Assembly (NCBI RefSeq): GCF_049800835.1
Contig: NZ_JBNAFU010000007.1
Span: forward strand, 62,001-126,000
Direction: 5' to 3'
From: Dinoroseobacter sp049800835
GTDB lineage: Bacteria; Pseudomonadota; Alphaproteobacteria; Rhodobacterales; Rhodobacteraceae
Length of the DNA: 64,000 nucleotides
The notes under the pieces: generated by a model
The model's input: the letters and a program-made list of their open reading frames with translations, nothing else
The model's database searches: none
What the model was told of the DNA's origin: nothing
Position numbers and translations under genes: made by a program
Part shown: in pieces, positions 26,936 through 35,237 of the stretch
Position numbering within the stretch: position 1 is the first letter of the stretch
Layout of the letters: each line of letters begins with the position of its first letter

Positions 26936-27364
26936 TCGTGTAAACCTCCTGTTGAAACCGTTTTCCCGGACGGCATGAGTGGTATCGAAATTCGATTGAA
27001 CGACTGAGTAGGTGCGGTGTTGCCCCGAAATGACCCCGCCGCAGCACCCAGGCGGCGTGATCATCTTTGCAATCGCATGCGCGCGGCCCCTCCCGCATCA
27101 CGCACTGCGTCCGCTCACCACCTAGGCTTGCCCGGAAAAAAGAAAAGTCATTTTGGTCGACAAAATTCACTTCTCTGACAAAGGTTATCAGCGCACGTCC
27201 GTGAAGTATCAAAAACCGTTTGTTATTAGATATTTGGTCAAACATGCCCCTGCAATATAACTTTACTTTTGCCCCGATTTGCCGTGCTCAAAGCGATATT
27301 CCACTGGCGAAACTCGTGGGTTAGGCAATATAAATGTATACGAAATCGAGGCGGGTTGGGCTGC
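26936..27364. promoter_or_regulatory. Divergent control region with possible GntR-type operators
   Basis: These 429 bp lie between the leftward ABC operon and the rightward prpD operon. A near-palindrome, ATTTTGGTCGACAAAATT, spans 27150-27167, and a second TTTGGTCA is at 27233-27240; both contain TGGTC, which also occurs twice just before the gntR start at 34263. A palindromic TGTATACG-type site lies at about 27335-27342. FadR-family regulators often bind TGGT-n-ACCA sites, so these are candidate operators. No RNA gene or coding frame was seen. Confidence 0.45.
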
Positions 27365-28726
27365 GTGGATACACTCTCAGAAAAACTGATCGGGCTGAAC
27401 CACAGGTCGATGGAAGACCGTGACCTATCGCGCGCGCCCCTGCACCTGCTCGACTGGCTTGGAACGGTTCTGGCCGCGCGCAACAGTGCAGCGGCACTTG
27501 CGCTGTCCGGTGGCCCAACGGGTCTGGACACAGCATTCGGTGTGACTGGGACGCCAGAGGCTGCCGCGTTCCAACTCGGCGCACTCGGCAACCTGTTGGA
27601 GATGGACGATCTGCATCGCGCCTCCATTCTGCACGCGGGGGATACCGTGTGGGCCAGCGCTCTGGCGTTGGCCACGCGACGGAACATCGACGGAGCAACG
27701 CTGCTGCGCGCCGGGCTGGCGGGGTACGAGACAGCGTTGCGCATCGGGCGTGCAGCAGCGCGTGGCGGGTACTCCAACTGGTACAATTCGGGCACCTGCG
27801 GCGTCTACGGAGCTGCCGCAGCGAGCGCCCGGATCCTGGCGCTGTCCCTGCCACAAACCGCCGACGCCCTCGGCCATGCGGGTATGCAAGCCGCAGGCCT
27901 GTGGCAATGCCGCCTGGAGGGGGGCGAAGGCAAGCAGTTGGCCATGGCGCATGCCGCAAGAGCGGGGGTCACTTCGGCTTGCGTCGCACATGCCGGTGCA
28001 CGCGGACCACGCGAAATTCTCGAAGGTCGGCTTGGCTTTTTCGAAACCTTTTACCCGGCCGCCGACCCGGACGAGGTGCTTGAAAATCCAGACAGCGAGT
28101 GGCTGCTGCACGACGTCAGCTTCAAGCCCTGGCCAGCCTGCCGACACACACATCCAGCCATCGCGGCCGCCTTGTCCTTGCGCAACACTGGGTTATCTGC
28201 TTCTACGATTTCAGATGTTAAAATAATCACTTACGATGCCGCGCTGACCTTCTGCAACAATGCCGCGCCCAACACAGCGCACGAAGCCCGGTTCAGCCTG
28301 CAAACGGCTGTTGCGATCGCGCTGTGCAAAGGGGCGCCTCGGATCGCGGATTTCGAGGACCCGACGCGCCGCGATGCAACAGACGTGGCGCACCTGCGAC
28401 AGCGGATTACCCTGGTCAGCGACCCGGCCATGACGGCGGCTTTTCCGGACCGCTATGCCGCCCGGGTGGAGGTGCAGACCATGGCAGGCAAGACACTAAG
28501 CGCGGATGCACCGCACGCCCCCGGCGATCCCGAGGCCCCTTTGTCGGAGGCGGACCTGTGCGCCAAGTTCCTGAACAACGCCGCCTATGCAAGGATCGCG
28601 CGACCGGCGGCGCAAACACTGATCACTGCCATCCTGGAGTTGCCCGAGGCGAAAGACCTGACCGATTTGCGCGGCGCACTTTCGCGGCTTTCATCCCCCC
28701 TTTCCCAGTTACGGAGTTCTGCATGA
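27365..28726 (+). CDS. MmgE/PrpD family protein
   Basis: 453 aa from a GTG at 27365; an ATG 45 bp downstream is an alternative. The family includes 2-methylcitrate dehydratase and cis-aconitate decarboxylase. Typical segments are LLDWLGTVLAARNS, MDDLHRASILHAGDTVWASALAL, YETALRIGRAA, GKQLAMAHAARAG and FKPWPACRHTHPAI. Precise chemistry cannot be assigned, because family members dehydrate, decarboxylate or isomerise tricarboxylic-type acids. It leads the rightward operon and overlaps the cupin gene by ATGA. Confidence 0.88.
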   Translation: MDTLSEKLIGLNHRSMEDRDLSRAPLHLLDWLGTVLAARNSAAALALSGGPTGLDTAFGVTGTPEAAAFQLGALGNLLEMDDLHRASILHAGDTVWASALALATRRNIDGATLLRAGLAGYETALRIGRAAARGGYSNWYNSGTCGVYGAAAASARILALSLPQTADALGHAGMQAAGLWQCRLEGGEGKQLAMAHAARAGVTSACVAHAGARGPREILEGRLGFFETFYPAADPDEVLENPDSEWLLHDVSFKPWPACRHTHPAIAAALSLRNTGLSASTISDVKIITYDAALTFCNNAAPNTAHEARFSLQTAVAIALCKGAPRIADFEDPTRRDATDVAHLRQRITLVSDPAMTAAFPDRYAARVEVQTMAGKTLSADAPHAPGDPEAPLSEADLCAKFLNNAAYARIARPAAQTLITAILELPEAKDLTDLRGALSRLSSPLSQLRSSA

Positions 28727-29103
28727 CCGTCACACTGCTGAAGCCAGATGTGCCTTACCACGACATCGATATCGCCCAAGGGTGGGTGCCTGTTCCCGGT
28801 GGCGCACTGGGGGTGGAACAGAAACTGCTGTCCGGCGCGCTGGACGAGGCAGGCAAGCGCGGCGTGCGCACCCGGTTGATCCGGTTCCAACCCGGAACGA
28901 TTGCACCAGATACGTTTCTGCATGACTACTGGGAGGAAGTGTACCTGATGGAGGGAACGCTGATCATGGGCTGTGACCCCGACGGCACCGGCGGAGCGCG
29001 CCACAGCGCGCCGGGCTATGCGTGCCGCCCCCCCGGAACACCCCATGGCCCGTTCGCCTCTCCCGATGGCTGCGTCTTCTTTGAAATTCAGTACTATGTT
29101 TAA
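28723..29103 (+). CDS. Small cupin-domain protein
   Basis: 126 aa, ATGA overlap with the prpD-like gene. A single cupin barrel: the strand FLHDYWEEVYLMEGTLIMG and the later PPGTPHGPFASPDGCVFFEIQYYV resemble the metal-binding cupin motifs (E-x-x-Y-x-x-x-G; P-x-G-x-x-H). It resembles the ChrR/anti-sigma-like or acetylacetone-dioxygenase-like small cupins. The role is unknown; it may isomerise or oxygenate a pathway intermediate. Confidence 0.8.
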   Translation: MTVTLLKPDVPYHDIDIAQGWVPVPGGALGVEQKLLSGALDEAGKRGVRTRLIRFQPGTIAPDTFLHDYWEEVYLMEGTLIMGCDPDGTGGARHSAPGYACRPPGTPHGPFASPDGCVFFEIQYYV

Positions 29104-29114
29104 GAGTGCGCCGG

Positions 29115-29900
29115 ATGAACCTGCACTTAAACGATAAAAACGTCCTCATTACCGGAGGCTCCAAGGGGATTGGCCTAGCGACCGGGACGGCCTTTGCCGC
29201 CGAAGGCGCGCATGTCACGTTGGTCGCGCGCACGGCGGAGGCCCTGGCAAGCGCGCGCGATGCGATTGCAACAAAGACCGGCCATACACCGAAAACAGTA
29301 GTGGCCGATCTCGGATCGGATCGCGGGCGCGAAACACTGCACGAGCAGGTCGAGACGCCGGATATCCTCGTCAACAACGCAGGCGCCATCAAGGCCGGTG
29401 GACTGTCGGACCTGACTATGGACGATTGGCGCGAGGGATGGGAGCTCAAGGTGTTTGGCTATATTCACCTCTGTCAGCTTTTTTATCCGGATATGGCGGC
29501 CCGCGAGCACGGGGTCATCCTGAACATCATCGGGATGGGCGGTCGCGCGGTCCGTCCTGCCTACATCTGCGGTGCTGCGGGCAACGCCGCCCTGATCGGC
29601 TTCACGCAGGCGCTCGGGGCGGAGGCACATGCCTCCGGCGTTCGGGTGCTGGGCCTTAACCCCTCGCCTACGTTGACGGACCGGATGAGCGCCTTTTTCA
29701 AGGGAAAGGCAAAGGCCGAGCTCGGCGACGAAACCCGATGGGAGGAGCTGATCGATCCGGCGAAATTCCCCTTTGGCCGCCCGAAGACCCCGCAGGAGGT
29801 TGCGGATTTCTGCGCCATGATGGCCTCGCCGCGGGTTGCGTACCTGAACGGGACGGTGGTGGATATGGATGGCGGTGGGCAATGGACCGGTCGGATATGA
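29115..29900 (+). CDS. Short-chain dehydrogenase/reductase with atypical active site
   Basis: 261 aa from the ATG at 29115 (an in-frame GTG lies 9 bp upstream). The Rossmann cofactor motif is TGGSKGIGLATG and the NNAG motif is present. Where SDRs have Tyr-x3-Lys, this protein reads AYICGAAGNAAL, so the lysine is replaced. The pattern recurs in a divergent SDR subgroup and may still be active, or may act on CoA esters with a different proton relay. Its last codons overlap the enoyl-CoA hydratase start (ATGA). Confidence 0.87.
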   Translation: MNLHLNDKNVLITGGSKGIGLATGTAFAAEGAHVTLVARTAEALASARDAIATKTGHTPKTVVADLGSDRGRETLHEQVETPDILVNNAGAIKAGGLSDLTMDDWREGWELKVFGYIHLCQLFYPDMAAREHGVILNIIGMGGRAVRPAYICGAAGNAALIGFTQALGAEAHASGVRVLGLNPSPTLTDRMSAFFKGKAKAELGDETRWEELIDPAKFPFGRPKTPQEVADFCAMMASPRVAYLNGTVVDMDGGGQWTGRI

Positions 29901-30688
29901 CGGACGCAGCGGTTCTGCTGGACGCTCCCGAAAGCGGCATTGCCCGGATCACGCTGAGCAATCCAACGCGCCTGAATGCGATGCGGCTCTCGATGTGGGC
30001 GCGTCTGGGGGATATTTGCGCGCAACTGGCCACGGATCTCCCGCGTGTGGTGGTGCTGCGCGGTGATCCGGGTGCTCGTGGCTTCTGTTCCGGAGCCGAT
30101 ATCTCGGAGTTTTCGAAGGTGCGCACCACGCCGGACGCGATCGCCGCCTACAATGGCACGGTCGCGCGCGCGCTCGACGCGCTTGCGCACCTGCCGATGC
30201 CGGTAATCGGGGCAGTGCACGGCGCATGTATCGGCGGTGGACTGGAACTGGCACTGCGCTGCGACCTGCGGATCGCCACGTCCGACGCGCGCTTTGCCTT
30301 CACACCTGCGAAACTCGGTCTCGCCATCGGTCCGGACGAGGTCGCGGCCTTGAACCGGGTCGTCGGCCCGACGGCCACGGCGGAACTGCTCTATACCGCA
30401 CAACCCGTCGATGCCGCGCACGCGGAGCGTTGGGGCTTGATCAATCGGATCACCGAACCGGACACGCTTGACGAAACGGTGTCGGAGGTTGGCAGGATCA
30501 TCGCGGCAAACGCCCCCCTTACGTTGCGGGCTGTCAAGGCGTCGCTGAGAGCCGCCGGGCGCCCCGGGGATGCACGGGCCGCACGCCATGCCGACGATCT
30601 GGTCCGGACGTGCTATGACAGTTCCGATTATGTCGAAGGTCAGCGCGCCTTTGCCGAAAAGCGCGCGCCCCGGTTCACCGGTGCCTAG
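29897..30688 (+). CDS. Enoyl-CoA hydratase/isomerase family protein
   Basis: 263 aa from the ATGA at 29897; ATG 29882 is an alternative. Crotonase-fold features are GDPGARGFCSGADISEF (oxyanion-hole region), VIGAVHGACIGGGLELALRCDLRIA (second oxyanion glycine), and AVKASLRAAG. It should hydrate or isomerise a 2-enoyl-CoA, fitting between the acyl-CoA dehydrogenase and the lyases of the island. The exact substrate is not visible. Confidence 0.9.
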   Translation: MTDAAVLLDAPESGIARITLSNPTRLNAMRLSMWARLGDICAQLATDLPRVVVLRGDPGARGFCSGADISEFSKVRTTPDAIAAYNGTVARALDALAHLPMPVIGAVHGACIGGGLELALRCDLRIATSDARFAFTPAKLGLAIGPDEVAALNRVVGPTATAELLYTAQPVDAAHAERWGLINRITEPDTLDETVSEVGRIIAANAPLTLRAVKASLRAAGRPGDARAARHADDLVRTCYDSSDYVEGQRAFAEKRAPRFTGA

Positions 30689-30691
30689 GAT

Positions 30692-31534
30692 ATGACCGAC
30701 ACGGCCCCTCACCCGGCGATCGGACGTACAGAGGTCGCGCACGACCGGATCGATCTGCGCCAGGCACGGCACATGCAACTGACGCTGGACGCGGCGCCTT
30801 CCTTCGCGGAGGGCGATGCGCTGCCGCCGTTCTGGCACTATCTATACTTCAACCCGCAGATCCGCGCGTCCGATCTGGCCGCCGACGGGCATGAACGCCT
30901 TGGCCGGTTCCTGCCCGATCTGGGCCTGCCCCGGCGTATGTGGGCAGGCGGGCGGCTCGACTGGCACCGACCGCTCGTCCTCGGCACGCAGGCCACCAAG
31001 ACCACAACCATTCGGGATATCTCCCGCAAGACGGGCCGCTCTGGCGCACTGGGGTTCGTTACCGTCACCCATGATTTCGTGGATGAGGCAGGCTCGTGTT
31101 TTACCGAAACTCAGAATATCGTCTACCGCGAGGCCCCCTCGCCCGACGCGCCCCCACCCCTGCCCCGCCCCGCGCCACAAGGCGCCGAGTTTCAACGCCG
31201 GATCGATCCTGATCCGATTTTGCTTTTTCGGTATTCGGCGCTGATCTTCTATGGCCACCGCATCCATTATGACGCCGATTACACGCGTGGGGTCGAAGGG
31301 TATCCGGGCCTTGTCGTACACGGTCCGCTGACCGCGACCCTTCTGATCGGTTACGGGATGGAACAGGCGCAGGAACGCCCCCTCGCAGCGATAGAGATCC
31401 GTGCAATCAGCCCGCTTTTCGCCCCCGACCCGTTCTGGCTGGAAGGCGCGTGGCAGGACGGCGGGTTGACCATGTGGGCCCGCACGGAAAGCGGTGCGCT
31501 CAGTATGCTGGTCACGCTTCGCTTCACGGACTAG
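30692..31534 (+). CDS. Mesaconyl-C4-CoA/itaconyl-CoA hydratase-like (double hot-dog) protein
   Basis: 280 aa. Motifs ALPPFWHYLYFNPQ, LGLPRRMWAGGRLDWHRPL and YPGLVVHGPLTATLLIGY match the Meh/Ich group, which includes mesaconyl-C4-CoA hydratase of the 3-hydroxypropionate cycle and itaconyl-CoA hydratase of itaconate degradation (both form citramalyl-CoA). It has two hot-dog halves. Its stop codon overlaps the amidase stop on the other strand (CTAG). With the CitE-like gene it points to citramalyl-CoA chemistry, although crotonase-type hydration of another enoyl-CoA is not excluded. Confidence 0.83.
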   Translation: MTDTAPHPAIGRTEVAHDRIDLRQARHMQLTLDAAPSFAEGDALPPFWHYLYFNPQIRASDLAADGHERLGRFLPDLGLPRRMWAGGRLDWHRPLVLGTQATKTTTIRDISRKTGRSGALGFVTVTHDFVDEAGSCFTETQNIVYREAPSPDAPPPLPRPAPQGAEFQRRIDPDPILLFRYSALIFYGHRIHYDADYTRGVEGYPGLVVHGPLTATLLIGYGMEQAQERPLAAIEIRAISPLFAPDPFWLEGAWQDGGLTMWARTESGALSMLVTLRFTD

Positions 31535-32700
31535 GCAGCCGTGCGCAGCAGCGTGTCGGCGATATCCAGCAGGGCAAGCTCACTGCCCTGCGCCCCGATC
31601 AACTGCACCGACACGGGACGACCTGATCCGTCTGACCCCATAGGCACCGCGAGTGCTGGCACCCCCGCCAGATTTGCGATCGCTGTGAAATCCGCCTGCG
31701 ATACGGGCGGTCGCGCCCCCCGTTCAAAGGCAGGCTCCGGGGTTGTCGGGGTCAGCAGAATGACGCCTGGTTCCAGTGCCTCGATCAGCCCCTCCACCGC
31801 ACGGGCACAGACCTCGCGCGCGGCGGCAGCATCATCCGGGCTCAGGCTGGCCCCATAGCCCAAGGCTCTGGTCACCGGGGATGGCAGGTCGCGCAAACCC
31901 GCAAGCGTTTCCCGAGCATCCAGTAGCATGCATGCGAAAGCGGCCTTGCGCAGGTCCTCAACCGGCCATCCGGCAATGCGCATCGGTGCGCCACGCATGC
32001 CCAGCCGCGCCAGAACGGCTTCTGCTGCGGCCACGGCCTCATGCCGCGCGACGACGGGATCATCCAGCCGCCGCACGGTCCAAGGCCTGTCGGTGTGTTT
32101 TGCCCCGAACACGGCCACAAGTTCGCGCAACGCTTCCGTCCGCTGCGCCAGGAACCCGACCGTGTCCAGTGCAGGTGCCAACGGGAAAACGCCGTCCAGC
32201 GGCACGACTCCGCGTCCGGGCTTCAACCCCAGAACACCGCAATAGGCCGCCGGGATGCGCACCGACCCCAGCGTGTCTGTCCCAAGGGCTGCATCGACTG
32301 CACCGCTGGCCACCGCCGCCGCAGACCCGCCCGAACTCCCCCCCACGCTGTGCCCCGGGGCACGCGGGTTGTCCGTCACACGCCAGCCATTGGCTTCTGT
32401 CGCAGCCCCGAGGGCGGCCGCATCCATCGTCAAGCGGCTCATCATCTGTGCGCCCAGCCCTCGCAAGGTTGCTACAACGCGGGCGTCAGCCGGGGCGGTT
32501 GCAGCTGCGCGGCCGCGCAATCCCGCGGAGTGTCCCTGTCCACGCACGGCAATGTTTGCCTTTACCCCGATCAGCAGATCGGACAAGCGCCCGTCAGACA
32601 CCTCTGCCGCACGATCGACAGCAACGCTCTGGCCGGGATCCTCCAGGAATTGAAACCGCGCATCGAGGGCCAATGCCAAGGCATAGCGATCATGCGTCAT
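31531..32700 (-). CDS. Amidase signature enzyme
   Basis: 389 aa from the ATG at 32700, inside the 3' end of the CitE-like gene (11-nt overlap). The Ser-cisSer-Lys triad region is readable: LLIGVKANIAVRG (Lys), GHSVGGSSGGSAAAVASG (cis-Ser), and DTLGSVRIPAAYCG (nucleophile loop; family often has GGSIR, here GSVR). Members hydrolyse amides to acids and ammonia in the cytoplasm. In this island it may release the acid that the CoA transferase activates; the deacetylase-fold enzyme could supply its substrate. Confidence 0.9.
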   Translation of the reverse strand: MTHDRYALALALDARFQFLEDPGQSVAVDRAAEVSDGRLSDLLIGVKANIAVRGQGHSAGLRGRAAATAPADARVVATLRGLGAQMMSRLTMDAAALGAATEANGWRVTDNPRAPGHSVGGSSGGSAAAVASGAVDAALGTDTLGSVRIPAAYCGVLGLKPGRGVVPLDGVFPLAPALDTVGFLAQRTEALRELVAVFGAKHTDRPWTVRRLDDPVVARHEAVAAAEAVLARLGMRGAPMRIAGWPVEDLRKAAFACMLLDARETLAGLRDLPSPVTRALGYGASLSPDDAAAAREVCARAVEGLIEALEPGVILLTPTTPEPAFERGARPPVSQADFTAIANLAGVPALAVPMGSDGSGRPVSVQLIGAQGSELALLDIADTLLRTAA

Positions 32701-33547
32701 CCAGCAGACCCGCCGCACGCGCCCGGTCGAGTCTGGCGACCATGGCACGGATGACCGGACGTTCGATCAGCTTGCCGTCGCGCACCACCAGTCCGGAGGG
32801 CGCCTGCTCAAAGGCGCGCACGATCTCCAGCGCCTCGGTCACCTCGTCCGCAACGGGGGTGAAGGCCGCGTTGATCGGCGCAATGTTGGACGGATGGATT
32901 GCCGCCTTGCCCGAAAACCCATGCGCCAGGGCGCGCCCTGCTGCCTCCCCGACCGCCCCGAGGTCGCGGAAGTCCAGCGCGGGCACATCAAGGACCGGCA
33001 CTCCCGCACCGCGTCCGGCGTGCACGACCCGCCCGCGCGCATAGGCGAGGCTGGCATCAGAGCCATCCACACCAAGTTCCGCGCTCAGATCGACACCGCC
33101 AAAGAGCAGGAACGCCAAACGGTCCGTTGCGCGCGCGATGCCCTGGACCGCCTCCAGCCCCGCTGCGCTCTCGATCAGGGCACCGATCCGCGTGCCACTG
33201 CCGCAGGCTGTCAGGGCGTCGTCAACGATCTGGACCTCTGCCGGGCTGTCCACTTTGGGCAACAAGACAAAGCCTGCGGCGGGGGCCACCGCGCACAAGG
33301 CCGCCATGTCCGCCAGACCGTCGGGCGTGCGCAACCCGTTGAGCCGAACGCCGCGCCACGGCATGTCCTGCGCGCAGGCGCTCCCCAGAAACTCAAGCGC
33401 GGGCGCACGGGCTTCGGGTTTCTGATCCGGGGGAACGGCATCCTCAAGATCGACGCAAACCGCGTCCGCGCCAGAGGCCAGCGCCTTGGGCAAAACGCTT
33501 GCGCGATTGGCGGGCACGAACAAGAAGGATCGCAAGGCGCGCGACAT
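32690..33547 (-). CDS. CitE/HpcH-family CoA-ester lyase
   Basis: 285 aa. Start ATG 33547 overlaps the GntR stop (TGATG), with a GTG one codon upstream. TIM-barrel signatures: RSFLFVPANRASVLPKAL, ADAVCVDLEDAVPPDQK, GVRLNGLRTPDGL and the acidic IGALIESAAGLEAVQ. Relatives cleave malyl-, methylmalyl- or citramalyl-CoA; (S)-citramalyl-CoA lyase of itaconate catabolism belongs to this family. It is co-translated with the GntR gene and the amidase. Confidence 0.88.
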   Translation of the reverse strand: MSRALRSFLFVPANRASVLPKALASGADAVCVDLEDAVPPDQKPEARAPALEFLGSACAQDMPWRGVRLNGLRTPDGLADMAALCAVAPAAGFVLLPKVDSPAEVQIVDDALTACGSGTRIGALIESAAGLEAVQGIARATDRLAFLLFGGVDLSAELGVDGSDASLAYARGRVVHAGRGAGVPVLDVPALDFRDLGAVGEAAGRALAHGFSGKAAIHPSNIAPINAAFTPVADEVTEALEIVRAFEQAPSGLVVRDGKLIERPVIRAMVARLDRARAAGLLDDA

Positions 33548-34263
33548 CACTCTGCCCCGGAGATCGGGCTCTGGATCAGGTCGCGCGCGGCCGCACTTTT
33601 CGCCTCGAGCCAGTCGTTCACCTTGGCGGCTCCGGCCAGCATATGCGCGCTCATCACGTTTTCCGCCCAGTCGGGGGCGTGTGCTTCAAGGGCATCGATC
33701 AGCTCGGCGTGGTGTTGCAAGCTGCGTTGCAGATCCTTGTCGGAGAATATCCTGTATGTCCGCACCACCATCCCGACATCGAAAGCCAACGTCATCAGCG
33801 CCGTCAGACGCGGCGCACCTGCGGCCTGCAGGATGACCCGGTGGAATTGCTCGTTCGCCTCTGTCAGAACCTGATACTCTTCCTCCGTGCGCGGCGGCGT
33901 GTGCGCGCGCATCGTGGCGTGAATATCGCGCAGCATGGCGATATCCTCGTTGGAGGCGTTCAGCGCCGCGCGACGGGCGGAATAGGCCTCAAGCAGACGC
34001 CGCAGCTCGAAAATCTGCTCCACCTCATCCTCGGGGAAGCTGGCCACCTTGGTCGTGTATCCGCTCTGACGCTCGACTAAACCTTCAAGAACAAGCCGTC
34101 CGATGGCCTCGCGGATCGGCGTGCGGCTCAGGCTCAGATCCTTGGACAGACGCTTTTCCGTCAGCCGCTCCCCTTCGGCGAGCTCTCCCGACACGATGCG
34201 CGCACGGATCGTCCGATAGGCCAGCTCGGCCGCGTTCATGCGTTGAGAAGCGTCGTTCACCAC
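33547..34263 (-). CDS. GntR-family regulator, FadR (FCD) subfamily
   Basis: 238 aa from a GTG at 34263 with AAGGA upstream. The N-terminal winged helix (residues 10-75) has YRTIRARIVSGELAEGERL and LSRTPIREAIGRLVLEGLV. The C-terminal FCD domain (about 85-225) includes FELRRLLEAYSARRAA and FHRVILQAAG, with a histidine-rich metal/ligand site (ANEQFH, LQHHAELIDAL, MSAHMLAG). It sits within the degradation genes and is likely their ligand-responsive repressor. Two TGGTCTA repeats lie at 34272 and 34285 upstream of its start. Confidence 0.92.
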   Translation of the reverse strand: MVNDASQRMNAAELAYRTIRARIVSGELAEGERLTEKRLSKDLSLSRTPIREAIGRLVLEGLVERQSGYTTKVASFPEDEVEQIFELRRLLEAYSARRAALNASNEDIAMLRDIHATMRAHTPPRTEEEYQVLTEANEQFHRVILQAAGAPRLTALMTLAFDVGMVVRTYRIFSDKDLQRSLQHHAELIDALEAHAPDWAENVMSAHMLAGAAKVNDWLEAKSAAARDLIQSPISGAE

Positions 34264-34357
34264 TGTGTCCTTGGTCTATGCTACTGGTCTAAATAGCGGT
34301 TTTGTAAGCGAAATCGAGTTATATTCCATACCGCGCCGCACAACCGCGCGCGCCGCT

Positions 34358-35233
34358 TCAACTTCGATGGGACGACGTATACCCCGACGACACCTCATAA
34401 TATGTGTCAAAACCGATGCGGCGGCGCAGTTCGGCGAAATCCATCTGACCGGGCCGCTGGTCTGCGCGCATCCCGCGCAGCGACGTGACCATGGCCTGCA
34501 TCGCCGCCGCCATCAGCGACAGCGGATAGGCGGCAATCGAAAACCCGATATCGTGCAACTCGGCGTTGGGCAGGTCTGGCGTCTCTCCGCCCTCCACGAT
34601 GTTGGCCATCTTCGGGCCCGGCAGGTTGTCACACACCGTACGCATCTCTGCTTCGGTCTTGGGGGCTTCGACAAACAGGATGTCGGCCCCGAGAACTGCG
34701 AAATGCGCGGCCCGGTCGATCGCCTCCGTCAGCCCGTGTTCATGCCGGGCATCCGTCCGCGCGAGGATCAGGATATCGCCGCCTGCTGCACGGATCTCGG
34801 TGCGCGCATCGACGGCGGCGCGGATGCGGTCGAACGCCTCCTGCTGGTGGACAACGGCCTTGCCGGGCGTGTGGCCGCAGCGTTTGGGGGCCAGTTGATC
34901 CTCGATCATCACCGCCGCACAGCCGGCACGTGCGAACCCATGGACAGTCCGGCGGACGTTCATCGCGTTGCCATAGCCTGTATCACCGTCTCCGATCAGC
35001 GGGATCGACAGGGTTTCAGTGATATTGGCAGCCTGATCCACCACCTCGCCATAACTCATCAAGCCCAGATCGGGCGCGCCGATCCGACTGGCGGAGGCGG
35101 CAAAGCCGGACATGAAGGTCAGGTCATACCCTTCTTGTGCGATCAGCTTGGCTGAAAGCGCGTCGAAACAGCACGGCATCACGTGGCAGCGGTCCTGCTC
35201 CAGCAGGCTCTTGAGGCGGGCAGCGGCAGTCAT
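34358..35233 (-). CDS. Isocitrate lyase/PEP mutase family enzyme (PrpB-like)
   Basis: 291 aa from the ATG at 35233. It has the TIM-barrel signatures of the family: LTFMSGFAASASRIG, PLIGDGDTGYGN (metal/substrate loop), AVMIEDQLAPKRCGHTPGK with the catalytic-cysteine KRCGH form seen in 2-methylisocitrate lyase, and LILARTDARHEHGL. Candidates are 2-methylisocitrate lyase or 2,3-dimethylmalate lyase, each giving pyruvate or a related oxo acid. It follows the TRAP permease by 4 bp. Confidence 0.86.
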   Translation of the reverse strand: MTAAARLKSLLEQDRCHVMPCCFDALSAKLIAQEGYDLTFMSGFAASASRIGAPDLGLMSYGEVVDQAANITETLSIPLIGDGDTGYGNAMNVRRTVHGFARAGCAAVMIEDQLAPKRCGHTPGKAVVHQQEAFDRIRAAVDARTEIRAAGGDILILARTDARHEHGLTEAIDRAAHFAVLGADILFVEAPKTEAEMRTVCDNLPGPKMANIVEGGETPDLPNAELHDIGFSIAAYPLSLMAAAMQAMVTSLRGMRADQRPGQMDFAELRRRIGFDTYYEVSSGYTSSHRS

Positions 35234-35237
35234 GGGG

